The notes beneath the pieces were generated by a model. The model made no database searches. It saw only the letters and a list, made by a program, of their open reading frames with translations, and was not told where the DNA came from. Shown here piece by piece: positions 35,935 through 47,209 of a stretch of 64,000 nt of DNA. The stretch comes from Alitta virens (taxonomy: Eukaryota; Annelida; Polychaeta; Phyllodocida; Nereididae). The DNA is taken from contig OW028580.1 in the NCBI GenBank assembly GCA_932294295.1, positions 31,008,136 to 31,072,135 of the forward strand. The letters run 5' to 3'. The translations under genes were made by a program, and so were the position numbers. The number at the start of each line of letters is the position of its first letter. Position 1 is the first letter of the stretch.

Positions 35935-36102
35935 GTAAAGCCAGGAGGGCACTCGATAGCGATACTATTAATGTGTCTTAGAGTGTTCCTCCTGGCCTCT
36001 CATACACTGTATTAGATTATATTGATTGTTTAACTTTATTATATTATTGTCACCTGTATCACCTTCAGTGAAGGCAAATAAATTCGTCTTGAGTCTTGAG
36101 TC
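35935..36102 (+). mobile_element. Probable non-LTR retrotransposon 3' tail
   Basis: The block contains CACCTGTATCACCTTCAGTG, AGGCAAATAAATTCG and then TCTTGAGTCTTGAGTCTT, a short tandem 3' end typical of CR1/L2-like elements. The first part (AGCCAGGAGGGCACTC ... AGTGTTCCTCCTGGCCTC) can fold back on itself. It could be the 3' end of the RT fragment 700 bp upstream. Confidence 0.5.
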
Positions 36103-36734
36103 TTATGCATTTGTCTGATATTTTTGTCAGTCATTTTGGGGAATTTGATTGAGTATAAATTATATAATCACCTTAATTGTAAAAAAAAATATAAATTATT
36201 CACAAAATGTCAATTAATTATTCAATAAAGTTTTAAATAGCAAATGTAATATCAATATATATATATATTAGTACAAATATATATATGCCTAGGTGATTCA
36301 TTATGACAATGTTATGTAATGCATAATATACATTTAGTTTAGTAAATGCTTTTAAATAGTAATTTACGGAGCCGTTTCTCAGAGTGATATATTATTTGAG
36401 ATATTTATTGCATTAAAAAGAATAGATATCTGGCAATGTGAGAGAAATGGGAGTGTTTAATATTTTCCAGTGTGAAATGGAATGCAATACATTAATATAA
36501 TTTATAAAAACAAAACAAAAAACATCCATATAATGCATTGGAAGGCTGAGAGCAGTTTCCTTAATGATTGTGGCAGATTTTTTTCGAAAAATTGAATCTG
36601 CGCCCATGGCAAAACCAGTGTACTTGGCTTAAACGTGGGACATTACTCTTGGTTCATATACGGAGCTTACATTGAGTGCGTTCCGGTTCAACATTTGACA
36701 GGGCTTCACAACGAGGCGGGCACCTGACTTGCAA

Positions 36735-36745
36735 TCCCAGAATGC
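36735..36745 (+). promoter_or_regulatory. ZNF143/Staf-like motif in the CSNK1A1 promoter
   Basis: TCCCAGAATGC lies 126-136 bp before the start codon, inside a short GC-rich patch (GCGCGCGC) that stands out from the AT-rich surroundings. This is the core of the site bound by ZNF143-type factors at housekeeping promoters in animals. Binding here is inference. Confidence 0.45.
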
Positions 36746-36870
36746 TGCGCGCGCTTTGTTAGTTGGTTTTCGCCAGAATGTGGAAGTGAAAATACGCCTT
36801 GGATTTGTGGCTTAAATTGCCCTTATCAGACACTATTTTACAATTGATTACATACATGTATCAATGAACA

Positions 36871-39800
36871 ATGGCTAGTGCAGGTAGTAGTTCCAAATCG
36901 GAGTTTCTTGTCAATGGGAAGTACCGATTAGTTCGGAAAATAGGTAGTGGTTCATTCGGCGACATTTATTTGGGAATCAACATATCAAATGGCGAGGTAA
37001 GTTTAACAATGCGATTTCTCATTTTCTGGTTGAGGTGTTGCGATTTGATGTTGTATACACAAACTACAGGTGTGTATGTATCGGACTAGCTTGTATGTGC
37101 TGGTCATACGAATGTTTGAAGTAAAATATGAGCAGAATAAAACAACGTTCTTGTCGCCATGTAACTGTAAAAATGGTTTCCATGTTTGACTGGTACTGTA
37201 TTGTGGACTACACTGCGTCATTATATATGACATATTTCGCATCTTTTTGATTTCTAGGAGGTCGCAGTCAAGTTGGAATCGCACAAAGCGAGACACCCAC
37301 AACTTTTGTATGAAAGCAAACTATACAAAATCCTTCAAGGAGGAGTAGGGATTCCTCACACAAGGTAAAATGTTTCAGCTGGTCAGATCACTAAGATCAG
37401 GGCACCCGACGATTGATATGCCTGAAATACCTCTACTACTACTACTTGTTCCTAACTTCAGACTGGAATGAATTACTTTTATTTTGACATTTGACGACTT
37501 GACAGTGAATTATTTTTACGGACAACATTCAATTTTTTTATCCTTCTGGCACATCATATGAGGGTTACATGTATGCCAATATTGTGTTTGTATTAGATCA
37601 TTCTGAGTGTAGGTAAGGACTAAAGTCCCATGACAGACCGACAGTTTGATAAATGTCAAAAGTCAAAATATAACCTCATCAGTAAATTTGAAAAAGGGCA
37701 TCAGTCATGCTACGCTGATGATGAAAGATGTGTACTGGACATCAATAACACCAAAACTGTTTCTCACAATGCCAGAAGTGTGCTAGAGCACAGCAAATGG
37801 GATAATTTTGACACAACAGGGGGAGCTTCATGCCAGTCCTTACAACCACAGATTACCCAGATCACGCACTCTCGTAAGTAGGATGCGCTAGCCATGCTGG
37901 GGGCAGGAGGCGCACTGTTAAAACTGAGCTGATGACGTCAAGAACAGAGAAAAATTGCCTCAATTGAATGACATCATACTGGCCGATTAAGTCATTGGAC
38001 ATCGATCTTATGTTCAGATTGATCAGCTTTTATTGACGTTGTAACTTTGTGAAAGTTTACTTTTTTCACGTACTAGGACACTAACCGACACTTAAATCAA
38101 TTTGAAATGACATTTTAACTGTCAAATTGAAGTAACAACGGTCTGTACAGAGCTATATCAAAATAAAAAATTGTATCCACTAGGGGTGTTGTAGGTTGCG
38201 CCTACTACTCCCAGAATGTGCGGCCTGCCGGAAATTCTAGGGAAAGGAGGCCCAGCGTTTACAATGTGAAGTATAGGGAGTGGCGATTCTTGGTAATATT
38301 CTTTGTGACATCATCAATGCACTCAATGACCTGATTGTATGATTACATCATCAAACAAAGGAAAAAGGACCGAATGTAGCTCCTCCTGTGTGTAGGCTCT
38401 AAAGTCCCTCAGTGCTGACTAGGTATTGTGTTCATCATGACTGAGCTGAGAAAGGTAAATTCTGTCCTTAATTTATAGGGTGGAAGAGTAATTCACCTCT
38501 AACAACGGGGCACAACAAAAAAAATAGAATACTAAGGCCTAAGTCTGATCATTCATTGACCAGAATTCATTCTTAAGTGCATTTTTTACTTGCAATATTT
38601 CATATGAAAATGAAGAAAGACTCATCAGGGATTAGCTTTGGGTGGCCCCCGTGGATAGGTGGTTATAAGAAAATAAAGATTCATGACTGATTTAAGAATG
38701 TGTTTTTCACATTGCTATTATAAAAACCCACAAATACTCATACAATCAAATTATTACATATGCTAAGATGAAAGTAAAACTTCAGGCCATCAAAATGATG
38801 TAACCTATTTTAGCGGCTTGCTGCTGCATGTCCACTGAATATTATGGTAAACGACACAAGTTTTTGGGATTAATTTAACACAGCAATAACTTAACAAATG
38901 TGCATCTGTGGTCATTCAAATTTAAGTGTATTATCTATAAGGTTGTTGTCCACCAAAATCATACTCAGTGTGTTTTTTAGTGGTTTAATGCTCAAAATAA
39001 CCAAAATTAGGTATATCATGGAATATAAATAAATGTGCTGGAAAACTGATAAATCTGTATATTCCATGCTCATTGTTGCACAAGTGCCCCCCAATTAGGG
39101 GTGGTTCCTTGGGTCATTAAGCTTTTGGCAAGACATTGATTCTACCTTTGATATACCTCGGTGTTCCCTCCTATTCTAATTTCTCAAAGCTGTTAATGCT
39201 TGAGACTGATGTAGATGGTTTTGTTGTGCTTGTGGCTGTGAACTGAGGTGTGACTTATGACCCATTTGGGAAAGGTGTCTCTCGTGTATGTTTCTTGACA
39301 TGGTGAACCAGTTTATCACCAGTTATCACCGGATTAGTTACGGTCTGTCAGCTCTGTCAAGTTGGCGTCACACTTATTAAACCAATATAAATGTAACATC
39401 AGCACACAGATTGGAGTAGAAATTCAATTATAAAGCACACTCTTGCTATTGTTATAGAATATGTATACGTATACAACAGGATTAGATAATACATTCATAG
39501 AAATGCCATATATGGACATATGAAATATATTGCGTTGCTGATAATTCAGTACTTCTGAACCTTGTAACTGGTATTATTGATCTGGTTGGTTGTGTTCAGT
39601 ATTTTTCTTGGGCAGTTGTCAACTAGTGGCAGCATGGGCACAGATCCTCCGGAACGGGGCATTTATCCACCCCTCCATATTTAATATATATATATAGATT
39701 TTTATTGACAGCTAAATATCAAATTGATACATGTGTCAGCATGACAAGATAATAAATGGCAAAAAATAAAAAGATAATAGAAAAACATGGACCAACAGTT

Positions 39801-42800
39801 AAAATGATTAAATAAGTAGAGCTATTTTATGACTAATACTAATCAACACTACCTGGTCTGTCTAAGAAATTCTAAAGCACCTGGAAATGAACAAATAATA
39901 GTAATAATACTGTTTAAAAAAGCACCAACAAATAGTTTTAGCACAACAATTCAGGTTCAATAACAATACTAAACACTAAGCATAAATATATATATATATA
40001 TATATATACATGATGTACTCTTGAACATGGTAAACAATATGAAGTGATATACAATATGAGATGGGAATGTTGACATACAATATGAAGTGACATACAATAT
40101 GAAGTGACATACAATAGTAGATATTTACAAATATACAAATGTACAAATTCATAATATAACAGATATATGTATGTATATAATGTAGATAATAATCTTTCAT
40201 CCCCCTGTTGGATGTACATGTCATAGTCTCCTATGTCATCCTGGTGGTAGTTCCATTAAAAATAAATATTGACTTAGTTTTTGATGCATTTTTAAATGTT
40301 TGTTAAACTTCATTTTGAGGACTCTGGGTGTTACCACACACTATCACATTATCTTAACTATGTTCGGGAGGAGTTGAAGTAAACAAACACTTCATGAAGG
40401 TCAATACATGACGCACTTGGTTTTTTTTCTCCTGCACGATTAGACAGGGATTGTCTTCAGTGATGTACCAGGTGCCTGCTAATCATACTCATCTGCTCAT
40501 AACTCATTGGAATATTTGTGCGGATTTGTTTCGTTGTTGCGTGTTCTAATATATTAAAGTGTGACATCTGGTGGCCCGATAGTGTTGTCAAATTAACTGG
40601 GTCAGGTGGCATGACTCTTGAAAATGATGTCATCATAATCACATTTGCTACACAGCACTAAGCACTATATTATACATATGTATACACATGAAAGTGACTT
40701 GATATATATGCACTGGGTGCACCTTCAAGACTATACATGTAGATGCAATGATTGTGATGGCTAACAGGGTCATACTCATAGAAGCATGGCACACCCCCAA
40801 AATAAATACCAATAATTTGTATTCGCATAGCCATTTCAAAAGGTGGATAAAAACTGCTGAATTTCTTGAATGTGTTTACAAGATGATGCAAATTTTAAAT
40901 GCGCACTAATAATTGGCGCAATAATGATCCAAGTTTATAATTGTATTTTTGAAAGAAATGAATGTGAACATTGTGCTTGCTGGGCAAGACGTTCATTCAG
41001 AAATACACTTAGTATGAGAAGGTTAATACGCATTATTGATGTAGCTGGTTTGCCAATGTGGACTTAACCATTGGCACCTGAAATCTGGCAACTGTCTACC
41101 AGGTTTTTGTTTGTTTATTTTGGGTATATCGAATTAAGTATCCTGTAGGGATTAACGGTAAAATTGGTGATTATGGTTCCAGAAGCTCATGATAAATGTA
41201 TCGTAGAGAATATTACATTTAACGCAATATCGCGATATCATGGTATTGACCACTACAGAGCTTGCATATTGGATAATATATATTAGCAATTAACAAAGGG
41301 GCTCAAGCTCAAGTTTACCCTGCATTCTGGCTGTACTGCATAGGTAAATTGCATTTTTGGAGACTGACACTTGAGAAGCAATTAAACCCTCACACCTTCA
41401 CAGTGAATAGCAGTCAATAACTAATCAATGAAGCTGTGCATTTCCTATGGAAATATAGCGTATCTTTAGTGTCTGAAACTATGAGCCTCTGACCATGTTG
41501 ACCATATTAGAATTGCGATGATGCATTATTAAACCGTGTTACCAAATCCAGTTATCGTGATGGTACAATTTTCCACTGTATCGTGACAACTATACATAAT
41601 ACATGTATACATTGTATGATATATATTGCTTGCTACCATGGTGCTGTTGAAATGTATTTTCGATTTTATAACGGCTTTAACATTTAAAATACTCTCAATG
41701 AAAAAAACCTGCCATACTGATTGGAATAAAATATAGATATCTTCATATAATTAATACTAACTCAATGGTAACCAACTGGACATGTCTGTTGGTAAAGTAA
41801 AAATGAGATTGCATGAATAGTTATGCTTGTTTAATGTAACAACAATTACAAATATGAAGTGAATTAATCCTGATACTTTGTCTGAATGTGATTGCTTAAA
41901 ATTTAGAATACAGACATAGACATGCGAGTAGCTAAATTGTATTGGCCTAAATGAATGCAGCCATGAAGCTCACCGTATTCTTGCTGTTTTCAGATGGTTT
42001 GGACAAGAAAAAGACTACAATATTCTTGTTATGGACCTCCTTGGTCCCAGCCTTGAAGATCTCTTCAATTTCTGCTCTAGGAGATACACCATGAAGACTG
42101 TCCTTATGCTGGCAGATCAGGCAAGTAGTTTTTTGTAACTGATTGTTTTGGAATTTCTTTGCTGAACCATCCATCATGTGCACATTGACACATTCTGATC
42201 CAGGGTTACTGCAAACTGTCATTCTCTGACTGCAGCCTTCAAAACGTTCATGTTGGTTCCTCAGCTGATGCGGAGTGTCTTTAGCTTATTCGTTACTTTC
42301 AAATTTGACTAGAACACATGAAAAATCAAATCGCGCAAAATACTATATATGCTTTTATTGACACAGTAATATCATACATAATACATTTGTCAAAAATTAC
42401 AGATAAAAACATGTACGAAGTCTACTTCTACTCACTAAGTATAAAAGTTAAAGGTATGCATTATCAATAGATTATCTACACATCTATGGTCCCAGTTGCT
42501 GAACAATAGCATGGTAATATGAGCATTAAGTTTTGTTTACATACAATTGTTAAATAAATATATATATATATAGACATATATCACATGTATACAGTAACCC
42601 TAAATACATATATTACTGCAGTTAATACTGTTCATTATCACAAAGTTAATTAAAGTACAACATTTGAATTAGGAGTATATACTGCATGTCTCTGCAACCA
42701 CGCCATTCGCCATGTTTGCTGTGACGTAGATGTACACGGCGAGGGCGCTGAGGTTCCCATTACCTTGGCGCCCCTGGTGACTCGTCTTATACGGGTGCAG

Positions 42801-45800
42801 TACGCTAGTTATTTAAACTTACCCAACAAGTTCAGATCTGTGTTTGCATAATCTCCATTTGGATGTGTGGATGGTTCAATTCCCGATATCTAAGTAGGGT
42901 TAATGAAGTAATTTTTGCATTACATAGTGTTTTAGTATATTGCAAACTGTATTATTAGCAGGAAGAAAGTTTCAGTGATAGTGAGTTTTGCTTACATTAT
43001 TATATTGTATTTTACAGATGATAGGGCGTATTGAATATGTCCACAACAAGAACTTCATCCACAGAGATATCAAGCCAGATAATTTCTTAATGGGAATTGG
43101 TCGCCATTGTAACAAGGTGAGTGGATTTGCTGTGCGAGGATTGCACTTTCTGGTTGTTCCTTAAAAATGAGCGGAGCTGTTAATTGATATGAACTCATGT
43201 GATTGTTGCTTTCATCTGCAGGTGTTTTTGATTGATTTTGGCCTTGCTAAGAAGTATCGGGACAACAGGTCAAGGATGCACATTGCATACAGGGAAGACA
43301 AAAACCTCACAGGAACAGCGCGCTATGCTTCCATCAACGCTCACCTGGGTATCGAACAGAGCAGAAGAGATGACATGGAGTCCTTAGGCTATGTGCTCAT
43401 GTACTTCAATAAGGGAAGTCTACCGTGGCAGGGACTTAAGGTATGTAATCCTTACAATTATACAGTGATCCCTATTCAAGCAGTGCTATATTATGCTATA
43501 TGCAGCCAGTTGCCAAATTGGGCTGTCAATGAACCATGTCATAACTTAATTATGAAATTTTGAGTTAGCAAAAAAGGCATCAGTCATGCTACATACAGCA
43601 CCATCAGCTAAGTTGAGGTCAACCGCAAGGTGCGGGCGTAAGCTAGAAACGACACTCAGGGGCGGAAAACATTCTAACAAAGAAAGATGTGTTGGATCTG
43701 TCCCTGGCATTATTACTGTCAGTATGGAATGTTATTTTGCAGTGTCTGGTACTCAGTATGAGTGTGTCAAGCAAGCAAATTATTGCTTCACAGTTAAACT
43801 GTTGAACATCAGAATAGTATTGAGGTTCTCTCAGCCTCTTTTTGGTGCCTACGAAGCTAAAAAGCATCTTTGTTCTTATCAATTTTATGGTGCTGCCATA
43901 TACATATATATTTTCAAAAATAAAATCTTATTTTCCAATGTTCAGGAAGCATTGTACCTAAAACAATTTATATACTGTTGCTGAGTATATTAAAAAAAAA
44001 AAAATTTGTTTGCCTCTATGAACTTATAAGTCTGTTAATCTAACTTTTAAAATCACTTATGGATAGGACAGTCTGTTTATGTGACCAAAATTGCACCAAA
44101 GCTCAACTGCTCAACTGTTAGAAGGGATGCAGAGATTATTGTAATGGTTATTTACAATGAAAACAATTTAACACCAAATGAAGTTTAAGGTGATGAATTG
44201 ATATTAAAGATATTTAGGAACTGTAAATGTGTCATCAAGCAGCAAGAACAGCTATGGATCAAGGGCTCGCACTTGGGACAAGGCGGAAGAGTTTGCTCAA
44301 GTATCAATGAAAGATACCTCTGATAAAAAGCCCTAGTACTTGGTACTTACTTTGGCCAGTGTGGGATCCCTTATAGGGTGACATGAAATTTCTTGTCTCA
44401 TTTGAGCAAGAAAATGGATCAGTAACTAATGGCCACTAACCTGGCTTATAGGCTATGTTCCTTACTACTGCATAAAATGTTTAATTATTAACTTGTATTT
44501 GTCGTTTGATTTCAGGCAGCTACCAAAAAACAGAAGTATGAAAAAATTTCTGAAAAGAAGATGGCTACCCCAGTTGAGGTGTTGTGTAAGGTACGGCGAG
44601 CACTAGTGATTTGCATTATTTCGCAGGACTGTTCTATTTCAAAATGTTGGGGGTGCGGATTGGATGGTTTTCGAAATAGGTTGGGGGACATCCGCTAAAA
44701 AAGCTGGGGAGTGGGTGGCCTGGGTTGTTGGCTTGTATTTTCTTAATATTTTAAAATATAAACCTAGGGGGAGGGTCGTCTGAGGATGAAAGAAAGCAGC
44801 TGCAGAGGGAATCCCCCTCCCATCCGCCCTGATCAGAACAATTTACAGTCCCCTTCCCCCGCACTTTTGAATGGAATGGTCCTTATTTGTATGCTATCTG
44901 TAACCTTGGTATAAAACTCCGAAAACATTCTTGTCACCTATGATGAAATAATTTTATTTGAATCTGTTTCAGGGTTATCCTGCAGAATTTGCCATGTATT
45001 TGAACTACTGTCGAGGGCTGAGATTTGAAGAAGCTCCAGACTACATGTATCTTCGTCAGTTGTTCAGAATCCTGTTCCGAACCCTCAATCATCAATATGA
45101 CTACGTTTTCGATTGGACTATCCTTAAGCAGCGCGCCGCCTCTGTCAATGTACCTGGTGCGTCCCAGGCAGCCGCCACTCCGGGTCAGTGGCCAAAAGTC
45201 ATCCATTTAGTCGTTGACCTTATTCTTGCTGTGTTTAGTGATGTCCCGATCTGCTATTTTGAATCTGTATTGCCAATGTTGGCCAAAAAGTCTGGATAGG
45301 AAATTGATGTTCAACTGTACATACCAATGCTACACCTTGATAATCCTGTCTGATCTATTTGATATATAAGTGTCTGTTTGAGATTTAACGGCCTTAATTT
45401 ACAGAGCGCTATGCTTGTGAGCCTATATCATATATATATTAAAAAACAGATTTTTGACAGAAAACCCTCAAGTATTTGTCTATCCAGGCACTTTTTGATT
45501 GACATCAGCTTTTTTGATTTAGTTCAGCCTTCAGCGGCTGTTTGAAGAGCAAGTAAAAGGGTTCTTCGGAATGATTTGTAAAATGAGCCAAAAAGTTAGG
45601 AGATTGACAAATACTGGCTGTATGTTGGACATGACGGCCCTATCTTGATGAAATAGGTAAAATTTTGGCCGTTTCTTTCGGAAAATTAGTGGTACTTAAA
45701 ACCTTAAATGCACCCCCAATGGGGTTGACCTAACAAAGCATTACAAGTGCTGTCAGGATGCCTGAGGAATTCCAATGAAATAAAAATTAAGAAATTATAG

Positions 45801-46750
45801 GTTGTGGGTTGATTGCAGACCAGTTCCAGCATGAGCAAAAATGGGGTTTCCCATGCATTTAAACAAGGTCCTGAAGGAAATTACGAAATTAATATCATTC
45901 TTTTTTTTTTGCGTGACAGTCTGTGGGTATATAGTTTTTTGTTTGTTATTGGATGGGGACTATTAGATGGGGACCTGGTACATGCTGATACTTCAGTAGC
46001 ATTATCTGACATCAAAAAAGTTGTATCGGGACATCACTAGCTGTTGGAAGTCTTTTATTTTATGTTTACATGTATATGATATTGTAAATTGATTGGACCT
46101 GCATGCAGACAAGATGTTTGAGGTTGAATTTAGATTCAGCTGTTATTTTTATGTCTGAACCCGTTCCTACTTTCAATTTCTATTAAATAAAAAGTAATAA
46201 TTGTAGCAGCTTGCAATTTTGGTAGAGTAACAAACAGTATATTTCCGACAACATATATCCTAATTTTCAGTCTTAGAATGGCGAAGATATGAAATGTATA
46301 GTATTACAAGCGCTACTGCAGCCCTCCCTGCAGAAGTTCTTTCCATGTCTCAGTGACTTCTATGGGAGACTTTCAGGTCAACGGGAGGAGCTGTATGCCA
46401 GTCCTATAACCTTTGTTTGATGATGTCATCATACAATCAGGTCATTAAGTGCATTGATGACGTCACAAAGGTTGTAAGAACCGGTACACAGCTCCTCCTG
46501 TTGGCCTGAAAGTCCCCAATATGCGTGAACTACAGGGCAGTGCAATACTTTTGAAGAGTACACCTTAATTTCTAATATTTAAGTGACAGATTAATGGTAT
46601 ACATTGTGGAGTGACCTTAAACAACCTCTTGTCACAGTCCATAGTAAATAAATGAAGTTTAAATTCAAATTAGTATACAGCAGCTATGTAAGAATGATCT
46701 CACCTGAAACACTTTGTGAAACTGGTCTCAATTTCTTTTCAGCTAAGTGA
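36871..46750 (+). CDS. CSNK1A1: Casein kinase I alpha (CSNK1A1), complete
   Basis: Eight exons: 36871-36996, 37258-37364, 41994-42120, 43018-43116, 43222-43440, 44516-44590, 44973-45183, and 46743 onward (stop TGA 46748-46750). They join in frame to 323 residues; the human short isoform has 337. CK1-alpha is a constitutive Ser/Thr kinase that primes beta-catenin phosphorylation in Wnt signalling. Seen: the Gly loop [16 protein letters not shown] (Lys47), the CK1-specific [30 protein letters not shown] (Asp137), [12 protein letters not shown] (158 onward), the CK1 signature [16 protein letters not shown], and the [13 protein letters not shown] region. The intron after exon 3 begins GC instead of GT (CAG/GCAAGT). 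If the last intron is not spliced, the frame runs to 45299, giving 359 residues with a different tail. An AATAAA at 46186 could serve that form. Confidence 0.95.
38290..38410. mobile_element. Foldback MITE fragment in CSNK1A1 intron 2
   Basis: The stretch GTGACATCATCAATGCACTC through TGATTGTATGATTACATCATC and AGCTCCTCCTGTGTGTAGGC matches, in inverse orientation, the palindromic element at 46364-46517. Related pieces (GATGACGTCA, AATGACATCATACTGG) lie at 37930-37985. Confidence 0.6.
39989..40125. repeat. TA microsatellite and 20-bp minisatellite
   Basis: A TA run (39989-40009) is followed by four to five units like GACATACAATATGAAGT between 40025 and 40120. It lies in CSNK1A1 intron 2, a 4.6-kb intron with no other gene-like signal. 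Confidence 0.75.
44626..44882. mobile_element. MITE with imperfect inverted ends, CSNK1A1 intron 6
   Basis: The left end, AGGACTGTTCTATTTCAAAATG, and the right end read inward, AGGACCATTCCATTCAAAAGTG, match at most positions. The interior is G-rich on one side and C-rich on the other, as in the MITE at 62634-62870. No target duplication was resolved. Confidence 0.55.
46364..46517. mobile_element. Foldback MITE in the last CSNK1A1 intron
   Basis: Nearly the whole 154 bp is an inverted repeat. The left arm has ACTTTCAGGTCAACGGGAGG and the right arm, read inward, ACTTTCAGGCCAACAGGAGG. Both continue into AGCTGT and then AACCTTTGT plus a TGATGACATCATC/TGACGTCATC core. A related copy is at 38290-38410. 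Confidence 0.8.
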
Positions 46751-47206
46751 CCAGATCAGGGGATGGTGTTTCCTAGGCAACAAGAGGGGATGATTTTGCC
46801 CACAGCTTCATCATCAGCAGCATTGTCATGGCAACCCGTACTGATGGAGACAAGCAACTTGCCGGCGGGTCCACCCTCGGCTCCTTTGCCTGCATCCCAC
46901 CTTTCTATGGCTGCATCTGGATTTCTGCCACCTGCTGCGGCAGCTGCAGCAGGTCCAGTACCTCCCACTGTGCTCGTCACCAATGCAAATGGTCTACTTG
47001 TGCGTCCACTTGCTTTGCTGACAAGCCCTTTGCAGGTGCTGCCCCCATGGGGTAGCTTGGCAGCAGAGAGCGTCATGGGACTCGGTTCACCCGGTGCAGG
47101 GGCTGGAGCTAATGGTGCCACTCGTCCGCCACTTCTGTTGTATCATCTGAACTCTCTTCCTAATTCTCCTTTAACCCTCAAATCCCAGTGGAATCTATGG
47201 ATGTGA
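46751..47206 (+). other. 152-codon in-frame extension after the CSNK1A1 stop
   Basis: After the TGA at 46748-46750 the same frame stays open for 152 codons to a TGA at 47207. It reads as an Ala/Pro/Leu-rich sequence with a poly-Ala run and motifs such as GPVPPTVLVTNANGLLVRPL. GC content here is well above the surroundings. It could be ordinary 3' UTR, a readthrough tail, or a separate coding exon reached by another acceptor. The complementary strand is also open across most of this stretch, as GC-rich sequence often allows, which weakens the coding reading. No family was recognised. Confidence 0.3.
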
Positions 47207-47209
47207 TAC

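Noticed and set aside
46756..47121. 121-codon minus-strand open frame opposite the CSNK1A1 3' region
   Set aside because: GC-rich sequence stays open on both strands; there are no splice or start signals and no recognised family.
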